DNA of 7,498 nucleotides from Candidatus Saccharimonadia bacterium. Its GTDB lineage: Bacteria > Patescibacteriota > Saccharimonadia > Saccharimonadales > Saccharimonadaceae. The DNA is taken from NCBI GenBank assembly GCA_023257055.1, contig JALRDG010000129.1, forward strand, positions 1-7,498, in the 5' to 3' direction. A program made the position numbers and the translations under genes. This document shows positions 1-6,487 of the stretch, one piece after another. The notes under the pieces were generated by a model. The model saw only the letters and a list, made by a program, of their open reading frames with translations, was not told the origin of the DNA and did not search any database. Within the stretch, counting starts at the first letter, position 1. Every line of letters begins with the position of its first letter.

Positions 1-967
1 AATCCTCAGAAAGCATTGAGAGGTAAATCCAATCAGGCTCTGTCTCCGGCTCCTGCCATTCATATTTGTAGTCTTCGTACTTAATTAAAATTGTACGATC
101 AGCACCGTAGCGCAACGCGTAGTGATAGTTTGATTTAAAGCCTTTTTGCACCGATACGGTTTTCGTATCGACGCTCTGACTGGCAAGGTATGCAAGCGAG
201 TCTTTTCCTGGCTGGTCATCACCAATAAAAGCCATCAATCCCGCCCGGAGGCCGAGCCGCGTAAATGCAACGGCCGCGTTGGCCGAATTTCCGACCGCCT
301 GAACGATATCAACCTGCTCATATGGCGGTTTGTTGCCAAACTCCATACTAAGGTAGCGCTTACCATCTTCGCCAACGGTTACCTGCGCTTTGTCTTCGCG
401 AAGTTTAATAAAAGCGTCCGTTACAATATCGCCAATAGCGAGGATAAACGGTGCGTTTTCAGATTGACGGTTGTTATAGAGCATATTATATTGTTCATCC
501 TTTTCATGTATCAAACCGACCGAAGCGGCAATCCGTTTGGTCGTTTCATTATCGGTGCGTTCATCAGCAACATACCGCTCGATCAGCTCGCCACGCAGGG
601 CTCGCCGAGCATGGTCAAGTGAACGTTGCTCAAAAGCAAATTCATGATGGGCGCTTTCAATAGCATCCATCAATGCGAAAGATATGACCTGACCATCAAT
701 CTCGAGTAGTACGTAATCCGTCTGCTCAAGCAGACGATCAGCGAAGCCATTTCGAACTGCTGCAGTCAGCGCAGCATACAATTCCTCGGGTCGCGTATCA
801 GCTGGATCAAGCCGAAGCGCACGCATAACCTGATGCGCCATTTGCGTAATCTCGGCCAGCAGCCGTACATCAATAGCCTTTGCGCCGGCAGCTTTTTCAA
901 GCTTATCGAGCCCATGTCGAAACACTGGGTCGGTATTTCCTAACAGTCGCTGCAACTTATTGGACAC
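1..967 (-). CDS. PfkB-family sugar kinase with long unknown N-terminal domain (3' part cut by window edge)
   Basis: Open from GTG at 967 to the left edge, 322 codons with no stop. The GTG is chosen because AAGGAG (975-980) lies 7 nt upstream; it overlaps the end of the preceding kinase gene by 11 bp, so translation is probably coupled. Residues 1 to about 170 are mostly helical-looking and charged, carry LDPADTRPEELYAAL at 53-67, and match no family I recognise. From residue 174 (FILAIGDIVTDAF) the protein reads as a PfkB/ribokinase fold: AVGNSANAAVAFTRLGL (224-240) is the first PfkB signature, and FIGDDQPGKDSLAYL and YGADRTILIKYED follow as in the family's sugar-binding half. The ATP-binding half with its catalytic Asp lies outside the window. 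PfkB enzymes phosphorylate sugars or nucleosides with ATP in the cytosol; the substrate cannot be told. It is probably a paralogue of the adjacent kinase. The kinase call is firm; the role of the N-terminal domain is unknown. Confidence 0.85.
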   Translation of the reverse strand, partial: MSNKLQRLLGNTDPVFRHGLDKLEKAAGAKAIDVRLLAEITQMAHQVMRALRLDPADTRPEELYAALTAAVRNGFADRLLEQTDYVLLEIDGQVISFALMDAIESAHHEFAFEQRSLDHARRALRGELIERYVADERTDNETTKRIAASVGLIHEKDEQYNMLYNNRQSENAPFILAIGDIVTDAFIKLREDKAQVTVGEDGKRYLSMEFGNKPPYEQVDIVQAVGNSANAAVAFTRLGLRAGLMAFIGDDQPGKDSLAYLASQSVDTKTVSVQKGFKSNYHYALRYGADRTILIKYEDYKYEWQEPETEPDWIYLSMLSED

Positions 968-1937
968 GCAGCAGCTCCTTTTCATGTAGCGGCATTTCGT
1001 GCAGATGGGCACCCTTTTGTAAAATTCCGGCCTTCGCACCAATTTTCGTGACAACAGACGTCGAGTTAGCGCTACCAAATAGAATGGAATCCTTTAATGA
1101 TCTCCCCTGAGCCCACTGGCTTAAAAAGCCGGACCCAAACGCATCACCAGCACCCGTTCGGTCTTTGACGGGCACATCTTCGTACATGCCAGCTCGTACG
1201 ATCGTTTTACCATCAGATGCTACGACACCATTCGGTCCATCGCTCACAATCACGACAGGCACATGATGCAGGCCATGTCGAACAAGCTCTTCGATATCTT
1301 CGCCCTCAACAATACGAGCCATTTCTTCCCTATTAACAGAAAGTACGTCGACATCTTCGAGTAATGCCTTCAGTTTTTGGGGTTTCGCAAGCTCGCCCTT
1401 GCCTGGATTAAAGAACACCTTTATGCCACGACGTTTCGCCTGCGCAAAAATTTTATCAAGCGCATCCATACTCCCCGCCATACTTGAGACATACAGCCAA
1501 TCAGCGTCAGTCTGCGATAAATCAAAATTCTTTGCATCGTAGTGGGTCGACGCGCCGCGATAGGTCAAAATAGTACGTTCACCATTCGGTGCAAGCAGCA
1601 GTACTGAGTAGCCAGTATTATATTTTTCAGTGTAACTGACATAGCGCGTATCAACGCCTTCACGATCGAGATCATCAAGTACGGCCTGGCCAGCTGGGTC
1701 ATGACCGATCGTTCCCATGAATATCGCAGAGAGACCCTGACGAGCAAATGTTACCGATGCGTTCGTTGCGCCGCCGCCAGTACTAAAATCGATGTTATTC
1801 ACGTCCGCCTTCGCGCCAAGTTCAAGTCGCATGAACAATTCATGAGCCGCTTTGTCAGTAACAGGCTTAAACTCATCACTATGACTAAGGAAAACATCTT
1901 GCACTGCCGCACCGATAGATACAATTCGAACCGCCAT
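957..1937 (-). CDS. PfkB-family carbohydrate kinase
   Basis: A complete 326-aa protein of normal PfkB length. GGGATNASVTFARQGL (54-69) is the first family signature. YNTGYSVLLLAPNGERTILTYR (about 106-127) belongs to the substrate-binding lid region. VNREE (201-205) is the conserved post-lid motif. DRTGAGDAFGSGFL (259-272) is the second signature, with D265 as the expected catalytic base and GAGD forming the anion hole. It should transfer phosphate from ATP to a sugar or sugar phosphate. Family members include ribokinase, fructokinase, adenosine kinase and 6-phosphofructokinase 2, and sequence alone does not choose among them. It starts 3 nt after the aldolase stop without a clear Shine-Dalgarno, suggesting coupled translation. 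Next to aldolase, a hexose-phosphate kinase role is attractive but inferred. Confidence 0.93.
   Translation of the reverse strand: MAVRIVSIGAAVQDVFLSHSDEFKPVTDKAAHELFMRLELGAKADVNNIDFSTGGGATNASVTFARQGLSAIFMGTIGHDPAGQAVLDDLDREGVDTRYVSYTEKYNTGYSVLLLAPNGERTILTYRGASTHYDAKNFDLSQTDADWLYVSSMAGSMDALDKIFAQAKRRGIKVFFNPGKGELAKPQKLKALLEDVDVLSVNREEMARIVEGEDIEELVRHGLHHVPVVIVSDGPNGVVASDGKTIVRAGMYEDVPVKDRTGAGDAFGSGFLSQWAQGRSLKDSILFGSANSTSVVTKIGAKAGILQKGAHLHEMPLHEKELLRVQ
975..980 (-). promoter_or_regulatory. Shine-Dalgarno deciding the GTG start at 967
   Basis: Minus-strand AAGGAG sits 7 nt before GTG 967, inside the 3' end of the upstream kinase gene. It supports a GTG start overlapping that gene by 11 bp rather than a later ATG. 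Confidence 0.75.
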
Positions 1938-1940
1938 GAA

Positions 1941-2852
1941 CTAGATAACCGCCCGATCTGCGCTACCAAATGCTGCGATCTTTTCTTCGACAACCTTCTG
2001 CACTGCCTCGTACACTTCTGGCATCAGCTTGACGACAGCATATTCATTTGGATGCTCAGCAAGCACTTTTTCGAGTGTTTTTCGGAAAACAAAGCGCATG
2101 TCACTATTGATATTGATTTTTGTTACGCCAATTTTTGCAGCGTCTTCAAAGAAGTGAAGTGGCGTACCGCTACCGCCGTGCAGACTGATACCGCATGGAA
2201 TTGCATCACGGATACGCTGCAGAAGTTCAAGGTCCAGCTCTTTTGGTACGGGATATTTACCATGAAGATTGCCGATTGCTGCAGCAAAGGTATCGATACC
2301 CGTTGCCGCTACAAATCCCGCTGCACCTTCTGGCGTACTAAAGGTTTTCTTGATCTCTTCATAGTCGATCGCTTCATCGTGAACGTTCGAAGAACCTCCA
2401 AAGTAATGCGGCTCACTCTCGACAAGGGCGCCGGTAAATTTCGCATATTCAACAACTTCGCGCGTTTTCTCAATAATCTCTTCTTCTGTTGCATCATGGT
2501 TTGCTTGCGAAATATCGATATGGATAAATTCGTACCCGGCGTCAATCGCACGCTTGCATGCCTCTACTGACGGACTGTGGTCGAGATTAAGATACATCTC
2601 AATGCCATATTCCTCTTTGTAGTTATCTACCATGTCACGAACGTTCTCAAGACCCATCGCCTCTACTTCGCCTTGGCTCACCTCTACAAGAACTGGTGAG
2701 TTCAGCTTTTGAGCAGCCTTTGCAATTGCAATCAATGTCTCTTGATTGTCAATGTTAAAGGCACCTACGGCAAAGTGCTGTGCTCGGGCGCGCTGATATA
2801 AATGACGCGCTCGTGTCGTATTATCTCGTATCTGTTTTATGGTAAGTCCCAT
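1941..2852 (-). CDS. fba: Class II fructose-bisphosphate aldolase
   Basis: A 303-aa zinc-dependent aldolase that reversibly splits fructose 1,6-bisphosphate into dihydroxyacetone phosphate and glyceraldehyde 3-phosphate in the cytosol. The length fits the class II family. Visible landmarks: FAVGAFNIDN (27-36); LDHSPS with catalytic D91 and zinc ligand H92; IHIDIS (110-115); VESEPHYFGG (144-153), the divergent equivalent of the VE.ELG loop; GNLHGKYP with zinc ligand H197; LHGGSG (224-229) with zinc ligand H225 and the phosphate-binding glycines; KININSD (245-251). All three zinc histidines and the catalytic Asp are present, so it should be active. Ketose-bisphosphate aldolases for tagatose or sedoheptulose bisphosphate share these motifs and cannot be excluded. 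GGAG (2862-2865) lies 9 nt upstream of the ATG. It is first in an operon with two PfkB kinases. Confidence 0.95.
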   Translation of the reverse strand: MGLTIKQIRDNTTRARHLYQRARAQHFAVGAFNIDNQETLIAIAKAAQKLNSPVLVEVSQGEVEAMGLENVRDMVDNYKEEYGIEMYLNLDHSPSVEACKRAIDAGYEFIHIDISQANHDATEEEIIEKTREVVEYAKFTGALVESEPHYFGGSSNVHDEAIDYEEIKKTFSTPEGAAGFVAATGIDTFAAAIGNLHGKYPVPKELDLELLQRIRDAIPCGISLHGGSGTPLHFFEDAAKIGVTKININSDMRFVFRKTLEKVLAEHPNEYAVVKLMPEVYEAVQKVVEEKIAAFGSADRAVI

Positions 2853-2887
2853 GGAATACTGCTCCCTACTTTACGCGGTATTGGTTA

Positions 2888-2923
2888 TGGTTATAGTATA
2901 CCACCAAATGTTGTAATGTAATA
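2888..2923 (-). promoter_or_regulatory. Promoter of the aldolase-kinase operon
   Basis: On the minus strand TGGTATACT (2903-2895) is an extended -10 element (TGn followed by TATACT). The -35 position 17 bp upstream, TATTAC, is weak, as is common with extended -10 promoters. The predicted start near 2888 leaves a leader of about 36 nt that includes the Shine-Dalgarno. Confidence 0.7.
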
Positions 2924-2935
2924 CCGAGCAATACA

Positions 2936-2964
2936 TTGACTTTTTACCATAAATATGCTAATAT
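2936..2964 (+). promoter_or_regulatory. Promoter of the 96-aa gene
   Basis: TTGACT (2936-2941), a 17-bp spacer, then TAATAT (2959-2964) preceded by TGC, which adds an extended -10. This is close to consensus for the housekeeping sigma factor. The predicted start near 2971 gives a leader of about 34 nt. It diverges from the aldolase promoter; the two predicted starts are about 83 bp apart. Confidence 0.8.
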
Positions 2965-3004
2965 TTCTTCACAGTCATTGCCGCCCTCAACAAGAAAGAG
3001 TGTC

Positions 3005-3295
3005 ATGCCTGAGAACAACGCCGTTACAGAAATCGTCGTGAACGTCAACCAGACCATCCGCGTAAGCCTGACACCGTATGGCCTGGACTGCTTGATCAAC
3101 AACATCATGGTCAAGTGCGACAAAAACCACGCCTTCGCCGCGGAATGCGCCGAAGAGTACCGTCTGCCGAGCGGAGAATACGAGTTCACGCTCTGGGACT
3201 ACATGAATCTCCTCGGCGAGGACTATTACCACGGCGGCGAACCGATTACCGTCCGAAGCGAAATCATTCTGACCGCCCCCCAGCCCGCCCTGTGA
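3005..3295 (+). CDS. Small protein of unknown function, phage-protein-like
   Basis: A 96-aa acidic soluble protein with no signal peptide or membrane segment. ATG 3005 is chosen because it follows a strong promoter and a purine-rich AGAAAGAG (2993-3000); a longer in-frame version from 2936 would start inside the -35 box. Two blocks stand out: TIRVSLTPYGLDCL (about residues 17-30) and LPSGEYEFTLWDYMNLLG, followed by a GG and RSEIIL. From memory, this order (a strand with LT.YG, then LW.LM.IFG, then G..., then a short I-rich strand) recalls unnamed small proteins of gut phages and prophages. That is a recollection, not a search result. GC is about 57% with mostly C- or G-ending codons, against about 47% in the neighbouring aldolase, which suggests separate origin. 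It is a single-gene unit with its own promoter and terminator, on the opposite strand to the metabolic genes. Function unknown. Confidence 0.75.
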   Translation: MPENNAVTEIVVNVNQTIRVSLTPYGLDCLINNIMVKCDKNHAFAAECAEEYRLPSGEYEFTLWDYMNLLGEDYYHGGEPITVRSEIILTAPQPAL

Positions 3296-3341
3296 AGTCG
3301 AGCCCGCTCCTTCTACAGGAGCGGGCTCGACTATTTTATAG
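3296..3341 (+). terminator. Rho-independent terminator of the 96-aa gene
   Basis: A perfect 16-bp inverted repeat, 3296-3311 paired with 3317-3332, with a 5-nt TCTAC loop, begins directly after the TGA stop. It is GC-rich and followed by ATTTTATAG. On the minus strand the same hairpin is the first structure after the transketolase C-subunit stop (3347), but no T-run follows it there, so termination in that direction is less certain. Confidence 0.85.
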
Positions 3342-3346
3342 CACCG

Positions 3347-4348
3347 TTACCATTGATGGTATTTCGGCATTGATTCGATGAATTGCTTTGCGCGTTGTGC
3401 GATTTTTTCACCGGTAAGTCCAAAGTGGTCGAGCAACTCTGCCGGCGCACCGCTCTCGCCAAAACGGTCATCCATGCCAATACGAAGCAGAGGCGTCGGC
3501 AAAATGTCGCCAAGAGCTTCCGCTACCGCTCCCCCAAGTCCGCCGGCCGCTTGTGCCTCTTCGGCGGTTAGCACCCGGCCGTTTTTGCGAGCACTAGCAA
3601 TGATAACGTCTTTATCCAGTGGCTTGATCGTTGGAGCGTGGATTACCTCGGCATGAATACCATGCTTTGCTAATTTTTCTGCCGCTACGAGCAGCTGGTA
3701 GGTCATCGTGCCAGTACCAACCAAGCTAATGTCGTGTCCTTCGCGAAGTACGTACGCTTTTCCGATTTCAAACGGCGACTCGTCGGTCGTAAAGACGGGA
3801 GTTTTCTCGCGAGCAAGACGCATATACGTTGGCTTGCCGTTCGTCGCCATGGCACGTGTGGCTTTCTCTGCTTCAACGCTGTCACCAGGAGCGATTACTA
3901 CCATGTTTGGCATCACCCGCATAATAGCAATGTCTTCAAGCATCTGGTGGGTTGCGCCATCCGGGCCAACACTTACCCCGGCGTGAGAGCCAATAATTTT
4001 TACCGGCAAATCATTAAGTGCGGCTGTCGTTCGAATTTGCTCCCAGTTACGCCCCGGGCTAAATGCGGCATAGCTACTCGTAAACGGCACCTTGCCGACA
4101 CGAGCCAAGCCTGCTGCTACGGTAACAAGGTTTTGTTCCGCTACGCCAATCTCTATGAATCGATTAGGAAACGCCTGTCTGAACAGATGCATTTGCGTAC
4201 TCTCTGTCAGGTCGGCACATAGTGCAACAATACTCTCATCTGCTTCGCCGGCCGCTTTCAAGCCACGTCCAAACCCAGCTCGAATCGGCTCCTGAGTGAC
4301 ATCTGCCGTCAAGGCGTTGTCTACTAACTGAAAATGCTGGTGGCTCAT
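3347..4348 (-). CDS. Transketolase, C-terminal subunit (pyrimidine-binding and C-terminal domains)
   Basis: A 333-aa protein equal to the second half of a full transketolase. It pairs with the N-terminal subunit to move two-carbon ketol units between sugar phosphates using thiamine diphosphate. FIEIGVAEQNLVTVAAGLA (64-82) carries the catalytic Glu, E71, which activates the cofactor's pyrimidine ring. FSPGRNWEQIR (about 96-106) and HAGVSVGPDGATHQMLEDIA (about 122-141) match conserved transketolase loops. A C-terminal domain with TIKPLD and EEAQAAGGLGGAVAE follows. The ATG overlaps the upstream gene's TGA as ATGA (4345-4348), with AAGGAG (4356-4361) 7 nt before the ATG, so the subunits should be made in step. 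Relatives with this layout include the beta chains of DXP synthase and 2-oxo-acid dehydrogenases, but the neighbouring pentose-phosphate genes favour transketolase. Confidence 0.93.
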   Translation of the reverse strand: MSHQHFQLVDNALTADVTQEPIRAGFGRGLKAAGEADESIVALCADLTESTQMHLFRQAFPNRFIEIGVAEQNLVTVAAGLARVGKVPFTSSYAAFSPGRNWEQIRTTAALNDLPVKIIGSHAGVSVGPDGATHQMLEDIAIMRVMPNMVVIAPGDSVEAEKATRAMATNGKPTYMRLAREKTPVFTTDESPFEIGKAYVLREGHDISLVGTGTMTYQLLVAAEKLAKHGIHAEVIHAPTIKPLDKDVIIASARKNGRVLTAEEAQAAGGLGGAVAEALGDILPTPLLRIGMDDRFGESGAPAELLDHFGLTGEKIAQRAKQFIESMPKYHQW

Positions 4349-5211
4349 TCGTGTGCTCCTTCGTGAGTAATCTTTCCGTCTAGCGTACGCAGTTTCTTCA
4401 AAGCTTCTTTGGCCTGCTCGCTATTTGGCGGTGCGCCATGCCATTTGTAGTCATATTCCATAAAATCAACACCCTTGCCTGGAATCGTGTGGGCAATAAT
4501 CACGCTTGGCTTGTTTGTGATTGCACGCGCCATACTGGCAGCATCGATAATACTCTCCATGTTATGGCCATCGATTTCTTGTACGTGCCAACCGAAACTT
4601 TCCCATTTTGCACGGAGGCTTTCCAGCGGCATCACTTCTTCCGTCGTGCCGTCAATCTGAATGTTATTGCGGTCAATAAATCCAATCAGGTGACTGAGCT
4701 TGTATTTACCGGCAAACATCGCCGCTTCCCAGATATTACCTTCGTTCAGTTCACCGTCACCCATTACTGTATACACGAAGCGGTGTGGCTGATTATCGAG
4801 GTACTGGAAACTATACGCCATACCGGCAGCTTGCGACAAACCACTACCTAATGGACCGCTCGTCGTCTCTAATCCTGGCAATAGTTTGCGCTCGGGGTGC
4901 CCCTGCAAGCGACTGCCAAGTCGACGCAATGTCATGAGCTCTTCCACTGGGAAAAATCCGCGTTCCGCCATAACGGCATATTGCACAGGAACCGTATGCC
5001 CATTACTGAGAATAAATATATCTCGCTCGTCCCATTCCGGTCGCTTCGGATCAATATTCATGACTGAAAAATAGAGTGCAGTAACGATATCTGCAAGATC
5101 GAGCGGCCCGGCGCTGTGTCCACTGCCGGCGTGCTCTAGCATGCGAATAATATCGCGACGTACCTCTAATGCTTTTTGTTCTAGTTGTCGTATTGTAAGT
5201 TGCCCACTCAT
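4345..5211 (-). CDS. Transketolase, N-terminal subunit (thiamine diphosphate-binding domain)
   Basis: A 288-aa protein equal to the first half of a full transketolase. Motifs in order: HAGSGHSAGPLDLADI (27-42) with H32; LSNGHT with H72; LQGHPE (102-107) with H105; TSGPLGSGLSQAAGMA (117-132); and the thiamine diphosphate motif starting GDGELNEGNIWEAA (151-164) and closing with the paired asparagines of DRNNIQIDG (180-188), which bind the magnesium-diphosphate. The conserved active-site histidines are kept. The split form is common in archaea and various bacteria. The start is ATG 5211: there is no Shine-Dalgarno, but a -10 box ends 9 bp upstream, so the message is probably leaderless. First gene of a two-gene operon with the C-terminal subunit. 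Confidence 0.94.
   Translation of the reverse strand: MSGQLTIRQLEQKALEVRRDIIRMLEHAGSGHSAGPLDLADIVTALYFSVMNIDPKRPEWDERDIFILSNGHTVPVQYAVMAERGFFPVEELMTLRRLGSRLQGHPERKLLPGLETTSGPLGSGLSQAAGMAYSFQYLDNQPHRFVYTVMGDGELNEGNIWEAAMFAGKYKLSHLIGFIDRNNIQIDGTTEEVMPLESLRAKWESFGWHVQEIDGHNMESIIDAASMARAITNKPSVIIAHTIPGKGVDFMEYDYKWHGAPPNSEQAKEALKKLRTLDGKITHEGAHE
4356..4361 (-). promoter_or_regulatory. Shine-Dalgarno of the transketolase C subunit
   Basis: Minus-strand AAGGAG lies 7 nt before ATG 4348, within the last codons of the N-subunit gene. It supports the ATGA-overlap start. Confidence 0.75.
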
Positions 5212-5213
5212 AT

Positions 5214-5248
5214 TACTAGTAGTATAGCATATGCGGAATCAATCCCAA
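5214..5248 (-). promoter_or_regulatory. Promoter of the transketolase operon, leaderless
   Basis: On the minus strand TGCTATACT is an extended -10 (TATACT at 5226-5221), with TTGGGA (5248-5243) 16 bp upstream as a partial -35. The predicted start near 5214 is only 3 nt before ATG 5211, leaving no room for a Shine-Dalgarno. Confidence 0.7.
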
Positions 5249-5267
5249 CAACACCTACTTATTGCTA

Positions 5268-5295
5268 TTGTATTTTTAGGTATTTTCAGTATAAT
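5268..5295 (+). promoter_or_regulatory. Promoter of the 143-aa gene
   Basis: A perfect TATAAT (5290-5295) with TTGTAT (5268-5273) 16 bp upstream as a weak -35. The predicted start near 5302 gives a leader of about 43 nt. It is back-to-back with the transketolase promoter: the two -35 boxes are 19 bp apart. Confidence 0.65.
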
Positions 5296-5333
5296 AATAC
5301 TGCTCACACCCGTGGGAGATCTTTACAAACACG

Positions 5334-5339
5334 AAGGAG
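5334..5339 (+). promoter_or_regulatory. Shine-Dalgarno deciding the GTG start at 5345
   Basis: AAGGAG lies 5 nt before GTG 5345, downstream of TATAAT 5290. It favours the GTG over the in-frame ATG at 5231, which lies upstream of this promoter. Confidence 0.75.
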
Positions 5340-5344
5340 ATATC

Positions 5345-5776
5345 GTGTCCGAGTCTTTCTCGCCGACTGCAACGATCTACGCGTCCGGCAGGACCCGCAA
5401 GTACGTTTTCGACACGCCGCTGACGACAGCGACGCTCCCCCCAACGGTCTTTCCGACCTACAGGTCCGTCGCCGAACAGGCAGCTGAGCCGGCCAACGTG
5501 GCGCGCCTTTACGACTTGCTTGATCAGCTGATCGACTGCGAGCCAAGCATTAAGAGCATCAAGTACGAGGATAGTCGTCGGCTCGTCATCACGCTCAAGC
5601 AGCAGCGACACTGGAACGATCGGGCCGACTGCACGTCACACAGGGATGCCACTACGAATCACGAGCACGTGGCCGCAATCCTGGCGAACTATTTCGCGAA
5701 CAACACGCGCATGGCGCCGGTAGTCAGCGACTTCATGCGCCGGCCGATCACAAGAGCAAATCTCCTGGCTGTTTGA
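5345..5776 (+). CDS. Small protein of unknown function (143 aa)
   Basis: I do not recognise this protein. It is predicted soluble, with a Ser/Thr/Pro-rich N-terminal third (about residues 1-40, including SFSPTATIYASG and TTATLPPTVFPTY). A more ordered part follows: helix VARLYDLLDQLID, strand-turn-strand IKSIKYEDSRRLVITLKQQ, a His-rich stretch DCTSHRDATTNHEH, and helix VAAILANYFA. The helix, beta-hairpin, helix order is loosely like the N-terminal domain of Nfu iron-sulfur scaffolds, but I would not annotate it so. GTG 5345 is chosen for its AAGGAG and upstream TATAAT. The frame stays open back to ATG 5231, which would add a hydrophobic segment. GC is about 60%, well above the metabolic genes, suggesting a different origin. 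It is a lone plus-strand gene between two minus-strand operons. Confidence 0.7.
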   Translation: MSESFSPTATIYASGRTRKYVFDTPLTTATLPPTVFPTYRSVAEQAAEPANVARLYDLLDQLIDCEPSIKSIKYEDSRRLVITLKQQRHWNDRADCTSHRDATTNHEHVAAILANYFANNTRMAPVVSDFMRRPITRANLLAV

Positions 5777-5782
5777 AAACAC

Positions 5783-5830
5783 AGCGGGCATGAATCATTC
5801 ACTGAATGATTCATGCCCGCTATTTCATTT
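5783..5830. terminator. Hairpin terminator between convergent genes, possibly bidirectional
   Basis: A perfect 18-bp inverted repeat, 5783-5800 with 5804-5821, around a 3-nt ACT loop. The plus-strand side is followed by ATTTCATTT; the minus-strand side by GTGTTTTC. It lies 7 nt after the stop of the 143-aa gene and 20 nt after the epimerase stop on the other strand, so it can end both transcripts. Neither T-run is long. Confidence 0.8.
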
Positions 5831-5840
5831 GGCGCACTGT

Positions 5841-6485
5841 CTAGATTACGCCGTGTTTGTTAATTTCTTTTACCAGATCCTTATAAGCAGCGGCCGGATC
5901 AGCGGCTTTTTGAATAGCGCCACCCGTATTCAGCACGTCTACGCCACCCTGCGTAAGGTTGTAGGCATTCTCTACCGCAACGCCGCCATCCCAGCCAATT
6001 TCCACATCAGCTTTAATCCGCTTAATCAAGCGAATCTTTTCAAGTTGCATTAAGCTCGCCTTGCCACCAAATTGTCCAAGTTCACCACTGAAAATCATGA
6101 CATGATCAGCAATCTCAATCAGCGGCGCCACTGTTTCCGGCACCGTAGAGCGCTGAAGCGACACTCCAGCTTTCATTCCTAACTGTTTAATCTGCTGCAG
6201 TAATGATGCAACATCACCTTGCGATTCCGCATGGAAAATAATCATATTGGGCTTCAGGTTCACCAACGCTTGCGCATATTCGGCCGGCCGCGCAACCATA
6301 GCATGAATATCAACCTGCCAATTTTCGGGCCACCACAACTGATCGTGACCCACCGTAAAACGTGGGGCAAATTCACCATCCGTTAAGTCAATATGAACAC
6401 GCTCGGCAAATGGCTGAATTCGCTCAACCTGTACCTTATAGTCATCGATCGTTTCGGCTAGAATTGTCGGTACGATTACACTCAT
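5841..6485 (-). CDS. rpe: Ribulose-phosphate 3-epimerase (divergent)
   Basis: A 214-aa TIM-barrel protein of normal Rpe length that should interconvert ribulose 5-phosphate and xylulose 5-phosphate. VHIDLTDGEFAPRFTVG (30-46) matches the family's HIDVMDG.FVPN motif, with H31, D33 and D36. DIHAMVARPAEY (59-70) matches DVHLMV..P..Y with H61. FHAES follows at 84-88. EIGWDGGV (162-169) supplies D166, and NTGGAI (186-191) is the phosphate loop. By analogy the metal ligands are H31, D33, H61 and D166, and the two catalytic aspartates are D33 and D166. The normally strict SVNPGFGGQ loop is instead SGELGQFGGK (133-142), and the first motif is PTIL rather than PSIL. It is therefore a clear but divergent member, and another epimerised phosphosugar is possible. 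The ATG lies 2 nt after the isomerase stop, with only a weak GAG upstream. Confidence 0.85.
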   Translation of the reverse strand: MSVIVPTILAETIDDYKVQVERIQPFAERVHIDLTDGEFAPRFTVGHDQLWWPENWQVDIHAMVARPAEYAQALVNLKPNMIIFHAESQGDVASLLQQIKQLGMKAGVSLQRSTVPETVAPLIEIADHVMIFSGELGQFGGKASLMQLEKIRLIKRIKADVEIGWDGGVAVENAYNLTQGGVDVLNTGGAIQKAADPAAAYKDLVKEINKHGVI

Positions 6486-6487
6486 AG

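Noticed and set aside
146..622. Plus-strand open frame of 158 codons
   Set aside because: It is antisense to the fusion kinase gene, whose frame is open across the whole region and carries clear PfkB motifs.
1701..2570. Plus-strand open frame of 289 codons opposite the kinase and aldolase genes
   Set aside because: The minus strand encodes full-length aldolase and kinase with all motifs here; the antisense product is Cys/Phe/Arg-rich with no plausible domain.
2936..3004. N-terminal extension of the 96-aa gene to a TTG at 2936
   Set aside because: The TTG is the first half of the -35 box, so it would lie upstream of the predicted transcript start.
3734..4222. Plus-strand open frame of 162 codons
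   Set aside because: It is a shadow of the transketolase C-subunit gene, with no Shine-Dalgarno or domain.
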